Source of the DNA: Candidatus Latescibacterota bacterium
GTDB lineage: Bacteria; Latescibacterota; MVCY01; DTYK01
NCBI GenBank assembly: GCA_012961925.1
Contig: DTYK01000297.1
Span: 1 to 11,809, forward strand
Direction: 5' to 3'
DNA length: 11,809 nucleotides
The translations under genes and the position numbers were made by a program. This document shows, in pieces, positions 1 through 8,201 of the stretch (the first letter of the stretch is position 1; every line of letters begins with the position of its first letter). The notes beneath the pieces are model-generated. The model worked only from the letters and a program-made list of their open reading frames with translations, did not search any database and was not told the origin of the DNA.

Positions 1-411
1 TAATTGTGGCACTACATTTTGACGATTTTTTAAGAGCAATGGAGTATTCATGGGGTTTGCGGAACTAAACCCCCTCACAACTGTAAAAGAAAAGCCTAAA
101 ATACCTACCCTGTCCACACCCGACTGGCACGAACCACTGAGAACGAGGATATTCTTTTACAACCCGATTGTAGTAACTGAGGGCCTCGTGGAACTAATTA
201 AGCTTCTCTGAACACCGACCAGCGTCGTATCAAGTAGTTATGCCCCGCACCCTGTTGAATCTTCGCCTTATAATCCCGTTGTTTGACAGTCTCCTGGGCC
301 AGGACATTTGTATCATAAGCCTTTTCATAGGCACCCATCCATGCGATAAATCTGGCCAATCCGCATGAAAGAGTTGCGGAAAATCTCCCTACCAATCAAG
401 GAAAATTTCTG
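1..411. other. Stretch without a convincing gene, downstream of the barrel gene
   Basis: I see no gene I would support here. The longest minus-strand frame (198-395, 65 codons) opens only with TTG directly after an in-frame TGA. It has no Shine-Dalgarno at a usable distance: the GGAGG overlapping the end of the barrel gene is about 20 bases away. Its translation resembles no family I know. A 17-codon minus frame starting with ATG at 51 runs off the left edge, but it also lacks a ribosome binding site and begins right after a hairpin. The stretch is probably the 3' untranslated region and spacer of the barrel gene, possibly with decayed coding sequence. Confidence 0.5.
52..73. repeat. Hairpin-forming inverted repeat, possible weak end-of-operon structure
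   Basis: GGGGTTT at 52-58 pairs perfectly with AAACCCC at 67-73 around an 8-base loop. It lies about 340 bases past the stop of the barrel gene. No T-run follows on either strand, so it is not a classical intrinsic terminator. It could still stabilise a 3' end, or be chance. Confidence 0.3.
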
Positions 412-3042
412 TCAGCCTCCTACCCCGGCATATAAACTCATAAAGGCAACACTGCTGCTTTTAACCTCGTTGTGCTTCAGATACCTGGCTAACATTCGAA
501 ATCCAACCTTGGCCACAAGCCTGTAACCTAAGAAATCCGATGTATTGGACAATTGAAGGGCATAGATGATCTCGTGATAATCCTTCTCCCTCTCCATAAG
601 GTTGAAAAACCTTGTATATTCAGTACCTAATTCAATTGATGTGGTTGGCAACAGATGAAAATTGATTATCAAGGAGACCATCTCCGATAACTCCTTGATC
701 TTCGATTCCCCTATCCTATAGGGAGTTTGATATTTATAGGTACTCTTGATTCGTGGTCTCAGTACAAAGCTCTTCAGCGTAGTTGTATAATCAAACTTAT
801 TGATGATTCCCAAGAACCGTGCCTCTGCTGCCAATGTGGGTTGTGGCTCCCGCTGGTGGTACAACTCGAATTTCACCTTATTGATGAAGTTTGCATGAGG
901 AATGCCAATGTAGTGAAACTCGGCATAAGAGGAGTTCACTGTAGTGTTAGGAGTAACCAATGGATCGATAAAAGGTTGCAAGGAGCCTTTGGTGCCGGGA
1001 GGTTGAACCCACTGCACCAGGTTATCAGGGATATCATCCTGCACCTTTTTAATGTTATAAAACGCCTGTAGCCTCCCTATGCCAGCAAAGTCTCGGTATA
1101 AAGTGAGCAGGCCGTAGGTAGCTCGGTTCCTCCTACCGCTGGAGATAAGGCGTTCATCAAGATAACCACCTGTTAGCTTGAGACCTGGAAGTACCTCGGC
1201 ACCAATGTAGAAGTTATACCCCCGGTGATCCTTCTTGTATGGGTAGTCCGGATCATTATCGTTCTCAAATCTATCGATCACGGTGTTATTGTTCATATCC
1301 AGCCCGAAGAGAAACTCTGGGGGGTCAACGCTGTAACGGAGAAAAGGTTCCACGTAGTCGGGCTCAAAGTTCTGGTTCTGGTTGAAGTCACTCACCCGGT
1401 CATTGTTCTCATCCAGGCCTGGGAAGATGCCGTCATTCCGACCCAGATCATTACCCGCGCGTTGATTTACGGATTTCCGGCGCCAGTCAGGATATCTGTC
1501 CTGGTCGTCGTTGTCATCTACGAACTCGAAACAGAAGCGTTCGGGTTCGTCATAATAGATGTTGCCTGTACCATCGGGAATGTATGCCGTAGTAGAGTAA
1601 TCGTAGTCTATGCTGAACATCTCACCGTAACCGTACCAAGGGAAAGCTACCTTCGAGATGTTCACATAGTAAGCCGTGCTTTGATCAGTAGAACGCGCCA
1701 GTTTATCCTCTATTTGGGGGTTGCGATTGGGGAACACCCGATATCGGCTGTTTACATTATATTCTGCCCTTAGATTCCAGCCAGCAACATCAGTCAGCTC
1801 AACTGTGAGTCCGTAGATCTCATTAGCGGTGGGCAGCCCATAGGTAAATCTCACCACCCTTTGGTTGGTGCCGTCCTTCACATTACCAGGGGCTCTGCAC
1901 ACAGGGAGAAATATCTCCTCCCTTACAGCGTTAAGCTGAACATTAGAGGTGATTTCCACCTTGTAGTCATTAGCCAAGGTGAGTGCAAAGCTAATCTTGC
2001 GGAACCGATTTGCCTCTATGAGATTGCCCTTTTCATCTATATATCCATAACGAGAGAGGTCAAAGGTGAGGTAGATTTGGTCGGTGCCATTAGCCTCATA
2101 ATGGCCTCGGTGTTTCACCCCTCCGGTGATCTCCGGATTACCCGGTCCCAGGTCAGCCAACCTCCCATCAATATAAATCTTCACCGGCAGAAATAGCATA
2201 GCGCCCCCCTCACCGTCCTCGGGGGAGTCGTCCGATAGCCGAATAATTATCCTTCTAACCGTCCCCCAGTTCTGACCAGTGGTGAGCCTGCCTTTGAAAG
2301 TGTTCTCCACCCAGTCATCGATATTTTTCGTATTATGGCCATTTACATAGGTTGCGCCTATTTCGGCATAACGAGCAACCCTCACCACCCCTCTGAGGCC
2401 GATAAGAATGGTATTGTTGGTGTAGGCCTCTGCAGGAGAAGTATCCTCTTTGCGGGGGGTGCCCGGATTGCTAATACGAGAAGCTAAGGCCGTGAAGGAA
2501 TATTTATCGGTGAGAATATCCAACTGCGAACCGCTAAATGTAGGCTTAGAAAAAGTGAGAGGGGTGAGAGTGGTCCTGATTTCCTCACCTATAGTCAGCG
2601 CACTGTAATATTGTCCTCTGGAGGCAGAGGAGATCAGCAGCCTGTCGAACCAAGAGGAGAATCTGGGACTTTTGAATATCTGGCTTCCAAACTCTCGTGG
2701 CTGAATCTCCTGCCAATCGTAAATCTGCCAACCCCGGGTGATATAGTTACCAAATATATCATAATACCTGGCCCCCTCTAAGGCGATAGGTACATACCGC
2801 TTATAGAGGTCTTTAGCATAGTTAGTATATCTCCACTGTTGCCAACCGAACTCGTAATAAAGCTCCTGAGGCACATACCACTTCCTTAAACAAGGCTCTA
2901 TGGCGGCAATGCGTGTGGTAGGACCTACCGGTCCAAGAGGCTCAAATGCAGTACCCCTTCTCTGGACGGCGAAACTATGACTGAAGAGCAATAAGCTAAA
3001 GCTTATTGAGCCTGATACAACAATAACCCATCTTTTCGCCAT
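412..3042 (-). CDS. Large exported protein, predicted outer-membrane beta-barrel with calcium-loop-like motifs (876 aa)
   Basis: No family is recognised with certainty. Residues 1-25 form a signal peptide (MAKR, hydrophobic core, SHSFA before VQRR). The ATG follows a near-perfect AAGGAGGAGG, which fixes the start. Residues 205-480 are beta-rich and include a sandwich-like stretch with IYIDG and EANGTDQIYLTFDLS. Residues 500-606 are rich in Asp and Asn and hold two related motifs, GLDENNDRVSD (542-552) and GLDMNNNTVID (580-590). Both match the D-x-N-x-[DN]-x-x-x-D spacing of dockerin or thrombospondin type 3 calcium loops, and each is followed by PDY. From about 607 to the end, alternating hydrophobic and aromatic strands with polar turns look like an outer-membrane barrel. 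The protein ends YAGVGG rather than with the usual terminal aromatic residue. Last gene of a same-strand series of exported proteins; it may anchor or export its neighbours (inference). Confidence 0.85.
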   Translation of the reverse strand: MAKRWVIVVSGSISFSLLLFSHSFAVQRRGTAFEPLGPVGPTTRIAAIEPCLRKWYVPQELYYEFGWQQWRYTNYAKDLYKRYVPIALEGARYYDIFGNYITRGWQIYDWQEIQPREFGSQIFKSPRFSSWFDRLLISSASRGQYYSALTIGEEIRTTLTPLTFSKPTFSGSQLDILTDKYSFTALASRISNPGTPRKEDTSPAEAYTNNTILIGLRGVVRVARYAEIGATYVNGHNTKNIDDWVENTFKGRLTTGQNWGTVRRIIIRLSDDSPEDGEGGAMLFLPVKIYIDGRLADLGPGNPEITGGVKHRGHYEANGTDQIYLTFDLSRYGYIDEKGNLIEANRFRKISFALTLANDYKVEITSNVQLNAVREEIFLPVCRAPGNVKDGTNQRVVRFTYGLPTANEIYGLTVELTDVAGWNLRAEYNVNSRYRVFPNRNPQIEDKLARSTDQSTAYYVNISKVAFPWYGYGEMFSIDYDYSTTAYIPDGTGNIYYDEPERFCFEFVDDNDDQDRYPDWRRKSVNQRAGNDLGRNDGIFPGLDENNDRVSDFNQNQNFEPDYVEPFLRYSVDPPEFLFGLDMNNNTVIDRFENDNDPDYPYKKDHRGYNFYIGAEVLPGLKLTGGYLDERLISSGRRNRATYGLLTLYRDFAGIGRLQAFYNIKKVQDDIPDNLVQWVQPPGTKGSLQPFIDPLVTPNTTVNSSYAEFHYIGIPHANFINKVKFELYHQREPQPTLAAEARFLGIINKFDYTTTLKSFVLRPRIKSTYKYQTPYRIGESKIKELSEMVSLIINFHLLPTTSIELGTEYTRFFNLMEREKDYHEIIYALQLSNTSDFLGYRLVAKVGFRMLARYLKHNEVKSSSVAFMSLYAGVGG

Positions 3043-3045
3043 TTG

Positions 3046-3055
3046 CCTCCTCCTT
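3046..3055 (-). promoter_or_regulatory. Strong ribosome binding site of the barrel gene
   Basis: Read on the minus strand, AAGGAGGAGG ends three bases before the ATG at 3042. The AAGGAG part lies seven bases away, an ideal distance. It is by far the strongest Shine-Dalgarno in the window, and it suggests that the barrel is translated efficiently despite being last in the series. Confidence 0.75.
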
Positions 3056-3125
3056 TTCTATATCCACCTTCCCATCGGAATCTCCATAAGGCAAGATCTT
3101 AGAATTTCTCTCCAGGCTTTCAGGA

Positions 3126-3149
3126 CGGTCACTAAATCATTAGTCACCG
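3126..3149. repeat. Near-perfect inverted repeat upstream of the barrel gene
   Basis: CGGTCACTAA, a four-base loop ATCA, then TTAGTCACCG: ten-position arms with one C-C mismatch. It lies in the 238-bp spacer, 84-107 bases upstream of the barrel start. No T-run follows on the minus strand, so a terminator is unlikely. The symmetry would suit an operator or a structured leader element, but no regulator can be named. Confidence 0.45.
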
Positions 3150-3280
3150 CTCATCGGCCATTGTCGAACTTAACCATTCACTTACCCGGCTCACCAGTAA
3201 TCGCCATCATGCGTCAAATCCTGATAATAGTCACAATCTGTGAGAATAAAGTATCGGAGAAAAGAGGGCCGGAGAACCTC

Positions 3281-5929
3281 TCAGTAGGATACAACGACTG
3301 TCCGATTAAGGGAATTCTCCCCCCAGTCTCCGTGAACCTTCACCTGGCAGATATACAGACCCGGTGGCACCAGCTTGCCGTCCTCCGCTGTAGCATCCCA
3401 GGTTAGCCCTACGACCCTACCACTGGCCTGGGGTCGGTCGTACACCTCTTTAACCAGCTCGCCGCCCAGGGTGTATATGCGCACCGTGACCCGGCGCGTT
3501 GCTTCAACCTTTAGAAGAGTGAAATCCAAATGTACACTGTCATTTATATTGTCTCCATTGGGAGTGATGACCCTCGGGGCTAAAGAGACGTCGCTGATAA
3601 GCTTATCTGTGGAACCCAATGCCGGCAGGACAATTGTAGTGGGGTCTTTCAACCTGGGATCAGGGTCCACCAGTTGCCACAACCCTTCCACTGAACTGTT
3701 ACCAATAAAGGCCTTAATCTCCGTATTGTTATGGAACACGGGGCAGGTAAATTCAATCTGCACTGTTTCGTCGAACATAAGGTGTGGCAATTTAATCCAT
3801 AATGAATCGCCTGCAGCCCCGATCACCTGCCACTGCACGCTCTGATCCACAGAGTCGATCTTCACCGAATTCAAGCGAGCCAGCTCAGGCGTTAAAATCA
3901 GCACCTGGTCAAACCCCTTAATTTCTGCTTCCCAGAGCTTCTTCTTCCATCCCCTTAATGAGTCAGGCAGAGAATCCCACTCATCTTCGCTTACCTGGGT
4001 GCTGTCAATTTTAAAGAAGGCCCAGGATTCCTCTAAGACCCGCCCCTTCCTTCGAGAGGGTAGCTTCAACCACTGTTCTTTCGTCTTCTCCCGGCCAAAC
4101 CTGTCGTACCAGTGAATACTTATCCCCCGGAACCTTGGCCTGCTGAGGGTGAAAGAAAAGCTACGCTCTTCACCAGCCGGAATGTCTTCCCTGGGTTCGA
4201 CCTTGCCATAAACGACGGTCAGAGCCGGATCAGTGTGAGAGATGGTTATGGAATCTAAAGAAGGGGCAGCTTCTGGATTCTCGGAGAGCAGGTTGGCCTC
4301 AATAAAAAGATACTTTCGGGGAGATGGGGACTTAAACGGCCCCGGAGTTCTATAATATTCACTCCATGGGCTCCAAGCCGACTCCACCGGCAGAATTTCC
4401 GAGGTTATAGGTCCCCGCATAAACGCTGGCAGCCTGTTGTATATCTCCTCTGCGTTGGGACCTGTTATCTCCTTCCCATCCTTAGTGAAGTAGTGCTTCA
4501 CCTCCTGGACTGCATAGCCGGTTCTGGTACGCAGCTGGATTAAGGTGCCCGGAGGAGTGGAACCCTCCCAAGAAATATAAGAGAAATTCTGAGGTTTGGC
4601 CAGCTCAATAAGGTTAGACCGTAGGGTTACCCCAGGGATAGTTCCCTGGCCAAAACACTGGAACTCAAGGATTTTCCCAACATTCGTAGTCCGAAGAGCT
4701 CTGGTGGTGCCATAATCATGATGAAAAAGGATATACCGCACCCTTTTTGGTGAAAACGGGATATCAAAGTTCCATAGCCTCGGCTGTTTATCATTCTTGA
4801 CATCGATCACCTTTTCCCATACCAGCGGCTTATCCTCCACCTTCCAGGCATCACCTCCCGGCGAGTAGGTGGCCTGAGTTCCATCAGAGACATAGATCTT
4901 AAATCCGTCCATTGGCCCCGACAGACCAGGCAGAGACATATAGACAGGGTAGGAAACAATACGTATGGTGTCAATCCAGAAGACAGCTCCCAGGTCGAAC
5001 TTGAACCAACCTTCCGCCTCCCAATCTGAGGCCCGGTGGACATTGGCATAAGTCCATAATTGCCCATCTATGGCCTTTATGGCCGGTCCTCCCGCAGCCT
5101 GCTCAGCACTTCCACCCCGAGCCAGACTTCCCAGAGCCACATTCTGCAGTGACCACACCTCCAGTTCGGCAAGGCCAGAATTGGCTACCTTTTTGGTAAA
5201 CAATATCTTAACATACTGGAGGGCAGCTCCCATAAGCAGATTATCCTGTCGGTCTCTCACTGGATAGAAGACCACCTGCCGGTCTTCTTTCTGCCTGGGC
5301 AGGGTCCCTCCCGTAGCCAGAAAGTGCTCTTCAGTGTCGAATATGATTTCAAATATATGATTCTCGTTGGGTCTTATAGTCTTGCCCACCTCTATATAGT
5401 GCAGGGCAAGGGTGCGACTGCCCGGAAACCTATACTCCCCATCGGAGATAAAAACTCTGAATTCAGGGAAGGGAGTCTTGCCCTCCGGGAAGATCAATCT
5501 TACGCTCTTAGCTGTCACTCCCCGACCCAGGTCTACCACTACCCACCACTTCTCTATGTCGTCTGTAAAAACAGGGGTCCAATATGTACGGGGATTGCCA
5601 TCTATAATCCTTCGAGCCAAAGCCTTGTTCGAACCGGCTGCTCTGATGCCCCCTTCATACTCCCTCTTCTCTTTCTCATATCTATAACTGGGCGCATCTA
5701 AGCAGGCGTTTACCTCCCTTTTTACACTCCCCAGCTGGATTTCTCCATCAGGGGTGAGCTTCAGCAAGGTAGAATCTGGCAGTTCACCTACGGGTTTGCC
5801 GTTGAATGTCCATTTCTCCCAGTCCTGCCGACTGTCAATAACCAGGGTGCCAGCCAGCAGATAAATAGGAAGGAATAGAAAGATCATAAAAAGGAGAACC
5901 CAAAGACACACTCTTCTCATATTCATCAT
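3281..5929 (-). CDS. Exported protein with two discoidin-like domains and a FlgD-like C-terminal domain (882 aa)
   Basis: I chose the ATG at 5929 because AGGA sits five bases upstream and it gives a compact signal peptide (MMNMRR, long hydrophobic run, LLA before GTLV). The frame opens earlier (GTG 5953, ATG 5950) with poorer ribosome binding sites. Residues 87-262 and 264-428 each resemble F5/8 type C domains: IDGNPRTYW then VVVDLG; AIDGQLWTY then FKFDLG, with the usual S-DG and RYI strands. Such domains bind glycans or surfaces. Residues 429-567 are a beta-rich module with WSPWS. Residues 572-772 are an Ig-like module interrupted by a Trp- and Lys-rich insertion absent from the two relatives upstream. 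Residues 781-882 are a FlgD-like / gliding-motility-type domain with ITPNGDNIND and PPGLY. Distant relative of the next two genes; probably secreted and surface-bound. No catalytic motif is seen. Confidence 0.88.
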   Translation of the reverse strand: MMNMRRVCLWVLLFMIFLFLPIYLLAGTLVIDSRQDWEKWTFNGKPVGELPDSTLLKLTPDGEIQLGSVKREVNACLDAPSYRYEKEKREYEGGIRAAGSNKALARRIIDGNPRTYWTPVFTDDIEKWWVVVDLGRGVTAKSVRLIFPEGKTPFPEFRVFISDGEYRFPGSRTLALHYIEVGKTIRPNENHIFEIIFDTEEHFLATGGTLPRQKEDRQVVFYPVRDRQDNLLMGAALQYVKILFTKKVANSGLAELEVWSLQNVALGSLARGGSAEQAAGGPAIKAIDGQLWTYANVHRASDWEAEGWFKFDLGAVFWIDTIRIVSYPVYMSLPGLSGPMDGFKIYVSDGTQATYSPGGDAWKVEDKPLVWEKVIDVKNDKQPRLWNFDIPFSPKRVRYILFHHDYGTTRALRTTNVGKILEFQCFGQGTIPGVTLRSNLIELAKPQNFSYISWEGSTPPGTLIQLRTRTGYAVQEVKHYFTKDGKEITGPNAEEIYNRLPAFMRGPITSEILPVESAWSPWSEYYRTPGPFKSPSPRKYLFIEANLLSENPEAAPSLDSITISHTDPALTVVYGKVEPREDIPAGEERSFSFTLSRPRFRGISIHWYDRFGREKTKEQWLKLPSRRKGRVLEESWAFFKIDSTQVSEDEWDSLPDSLRGWKKKLWEAEIKGFDQVLILTPELARLNSVKIDSVDQSVQWQVIGAAGDSLWIKLPHLMFDETVQIEFTCPVFHNNTEIKAFIGNSSVEGLWQLVDPDPRLKDPTTIVLPALGSTDKLISDVSLAPRVITPNGDNINDSVHLDFTLLKVEATRRVTVRIYTLGGELVKEVYDRPQASGRVVGLTWDATAEDGKLVPPGLYICQVKVHGDWGENSLNRTVVVSY

Positions 5930-5958
5930 ACTTTTCCTGCCTGAACTCATCACCTAGG

Positions 5959-5975
5959 CCTGACAAAATGACAGG
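5959..5975. repeat. Short imperfect inverted repeat just upstream of the two-discoidin gene
   Basis: CCTGACA, AAA, TGACAGG: seven-base arms with one A-A mismatch, which also reads as a direct repeat of TGACA with period 8. It lies 30-46 bases upstream of the preferred start at 5929. It could be an operator or chance; no matching regulator is known to me. Confidence 0.25.
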
Positions 5976-6064
5976 GATTTTTGAATTCTGACCTCCACCT
6001 CGCAAATCCGAATAAAACAGAGCTTGTTTGAATATTGGTTACTGGAGCCGATCTGAATTCGGTA

Positions 6065-8008
6065 TCAGTAGACCACCACAACGGTCTTTGTCTCCTCGAA
6101 TCTCTGCTGATCTCCTTCCACCCGAATTCTGACCACGTAGATTCCGGGCGACACAAGTTTGCCTTCAGCATCCAGGCCATCCCACCTATTTCGGAACTCA
6201 CCGGAACTTTCCTGCTGAGAGGATATCGTCCGCAATCTCACACCAGAGAGATCGCAGATATCCACTGTAATGGGGGCAGTCCCGATAACCTGGAATACCT
6301 TAAAATATATAGAGGCTACATCGTTCTGGCCGTCTCCATTAGGGGTAAAAGGATTAGGAGAGACTGTGAGAGCTCCAATCACTCTACCCAGTGACCTCTC
6401 AGATCCTCTCACAGCGAGGTCTCCAGGTTTTTCCTCCTCTACATCCTGGGGAAGATTCTCTGTCCAACTGGCCCACACTTTACCCGCAAAGACAGTTCCA
6501 TAGGTGAGTATTGAGCAGTCAAAGACCAACTCCACCGAATCAGCATCGGAGCTGATCTTCCTGCCACCAAGCAGTTGAATAGTAAGTTTTCTTCCTTCAG
6601 CCTGGACGCTGTAATCCTTGTCAAAGAGTGGTCTGCCTCCCACCTTCAGGCTTTCTACCCGAGCCTGAACCGGGGTATTGATCTGAAACACATCAAACCC
6701 TAAGTCTCCACTGCCAATAGTTGGTCGCAGAGTATATCTAAAACGAACTGTAGCCCCAAGATCAACATTCTCTGTGGGGGAGATCTTCCCCCACAGTCTC
6801 CGGGCAACGACGGGCTGAGAATACTCAAAGGAGATGTTGTCCACCTTTGCTTGGGTAGAAGGGTCCCTATTGACCATGGTAACTGCAACTTGCAGATACC
6901 GTCTGGGGCCAACCACAACAATAGGGTCTCCTGAATTTTTGTATGGCGGTGACCAAGGACTCCAGTTCTCGGTATCCGGCACTCCTCCTCGACCTCTCTC
7001 CGACTCCTTGAGGTTTTTCCAGGCCTGATAATTCTCTTCATCAGTCTCACCGATCAACTCCTCCTCCTCGCCGATTTCGTTTACCCGGAAGTAGCGGAGG
7101 GTAGTTTTATCTTTCCCCACGCGAGTCTGCACTAGCACCTCTGTGCCCGGCTCTTTCTCTGCCACCCACCAAATCCCCCCCAGATTCGCTATCTCTCCCA
7201 GATCGATGATCTCTGAGGTGAATCTGGCCTCTCTGAAGTAGCCTTCTCCTCTTATCTCCAACTGGTCTATCTCAAAAGGCTCGGACACAGCACATCTTAA
7301 CTTCAGATAGCGAATATGTTGAAGAGGAAAAGAGCTGTCTGCCACCACCACATTCTGATTCACGGGCACGGCACTGAGCAGAGAATAGATAGGCCGGCCG
7401 TCTTTATCTTGAGTCTCCGGGGAGCCATCATTGGCCCACAGTTCATAGCCCTTCATATACAAACTCTCGTGAGCCCCCCAATCGAAATCGGGATACCTGC
7501 TAATAAGAGCAGGATCCAGTTGGCGATTTAAGGGATAAAACCTCACCAGTCTAACCGGATAGGCCTGGCCCAGATCAGCATAAACGGTGACCCCCAGGTT
7601 GTATTTACTTGCGCTGAACTCTTCCAGAGCCAGGGTATCCTGTTCCCCATCGGCCAGGAGGAGTATCTTCTTCCGATCCTCAAACCTAAGATTAGGGCTC
7701 CACAGCCGGCCATCACCCGGCTGGTAGCCCTCCTCACTGACTTCTCCGTCTCTCCCGTAACCGGCGAAAAGTCTCTTCTCCTTGTACAATTGGTTCAACA
7801 GATTCTGCCTCAGGCTGATTCTGCCTGGCAGAATCCAACCAGGCTGGGACTCATAATCTGCGTTCTTCAGCTCGCCCGAGTCTTGCCAGGGATGAGCCTC
7901 CTCGCCGATAATATAGGTCTTCACTCTAGCTTGAACCGCGCCACTGGCTAAAACCGCCAGCACCATCAGTCCTGCCCGAAGAAGGAATTTTACCCCGATC
8001 AATCTCAT
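6065..8008 (-). CDS. Exported discoidin-like protein with FlgD-like C-terminal domain, tandem paralogue 2 (647 aa)
   Basis: The ATG at 8008 is preferred because it begins a standard signal peptide (MRLIGVKFLLRAG, hydrophobic core, GAVQA before RVKTY). The frame stays open to an ATG at 8077, which would add 23 atypical residues; neither start has a well-spaced Shine-Dalgarno. Residues 28-115 form an N-terminal module shared only with the neighbouring paralogue (PWQ-SG, NAD, SQPGW, LFA-YGRDG). Residues 117-257 resemble an F5/8 type C domain: LADGEQDT, VTVYADLG, YELWANDGS, HIRYLKL, IDQLEIRGEGY. Then come the WSPWS module, an Ig-like module with PVQARVESL, and a FlgD-like domain (543-647) with SPNPFTPNGDGQND and WDGLD-EGKLVSPGIY. 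Likely surface-exposed and carbohydrate- or surface-binding; no enzyme motif. The close copy upstream indicates recent tandem duplication. Confidence 0.9.
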   Translation of the reverse strand: MRLIGVKFLLRAGLMVLAVLASGAVQARVKTYIIGEEAHPWQDSGELKNADYESQPGWILPGRISLRQNLLNQLYKEKRLFAGYGRDGEVSEEGYQPGDGRLWSPNLRFEDRKKILLLADGEQDTLALEEFSASKYNLGVTVYADLGQAYPVRLVRFYPLNRQLDPALISRYPDFDWGAHESLYMKGYELWANDGSPETQDKDGRPIYSLLSAVPVNQNVVVADSSFPLQHIRYLKLRCAVSEPFEIDQLEIRGEGYFREARFTSEIIDLGEIANLGGIWWVAEKEPGTEVLVQTRVGKDKTTLRYFRVNEIGEEEELIGETDEENYQAWKNLKESERGRGGVPDTENWSPWSPPYKNSGDPIVVVGPRRYLQVAVTMVNRDPSTQAKVDNISFEYSQPVVARRLWGKISPTENVDLGATVRFRYTLRPTIGSGDLGFDVFQINTPVQARVESLKVGGRPLFDKDYSVQAEGRKLTIQLLGGRKISSDADSVELVFDCSILTYGTVFAGKVWASWTENLPQDVEEEKPGDLAVRGSERSLGRVIGALTVSPNPFTPNGDGQNDVASIYFKVFQVIGTAPITVDICDLSGVRLRTISSQQESSGEFRNRWDGLDAEGKLVSPGIYVVRIRVEGDQQRFEETKTVVVVY

Positions 8009-8093
8009 GGTAGTCACTTTATCTTCGACCTGTAGAACCGGAGGGCTAACCACAAATTTTACCAACCGGTGTAGCATTCCTTGCCGATCTTTG

Positions 8094-8113
8094 TAATGAT
8101 TACTTTAATGATT
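8094..8113. repeat. 8-bp direct repeat in the spacer between the two paralogues
   Basis: TAATGATT occurs at 8094-8101 and again at 8106-8113, a 12-base period, in an AT-rich patch. It lies 17-36 bases upstream of the ATG at 8077, or 86-105 upstream of 8008. The same octamer, on the other strand, sits in the loop and arm of the inverted repeat at 3126-3149. By eye I found no copy inside a gene. It could be a binding site for a response regulator using spaced direct repeats; this is a guess. Confidence 0.35.
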
Positions 8114-8201
8114 CCAGGGACCAACGGCGATACCCTGCCGGTAACTCACATAAAGGCTGATTTGCCGGGATTGTTGTTCACCAGCCAGTAGGCACCAAGC
8201 C

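Noticed and set aside
1..51. Minus-strand ATG at 51 as the start of a gene leaving the window
   Set aside because: Only 17 codons are visible, without a Shine-Dalgarno, and the start abuts a hairpin.
198..395. 65-codon minus-strand frame after the barrel gene as a small gene
   Set aside because: It has only a TTG start placed right after an in-frame stop, no ribosome binding site at a usable distance, and no known family.
1225..1773. Long plus-strand open frame (182 codons) opposite the barrel gene
   Set aside because: It is antisense to a well-supported gene with signal peptide and strong ribosome binding site. It lacks a Shine-Dalgarno and any recognisable motif; the other plus-strand frames in the window are likewise shadows.
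412..3042. Barrel protein as SprA or a TonB-dependent receptor
   Set aside because: It is much shorter than SprA, and no TonB box or plug-domain signature is visible after the signal peptide.
3255..3290. Weak hairpin with short T-run at the stop of the two-discoidin gene as a terminator
   Set aside because: The stem is only five base pairs with a nine-base loop, and the T-run is broken after four bases; too weak to call.
6800..7000. WSPWS motif read as a thrombospondin type 1 repeat
   Set aside because: The region lacks the conserved cysteines of that domain, and the motif sits in a long beta-rich module shared by all three relatives.
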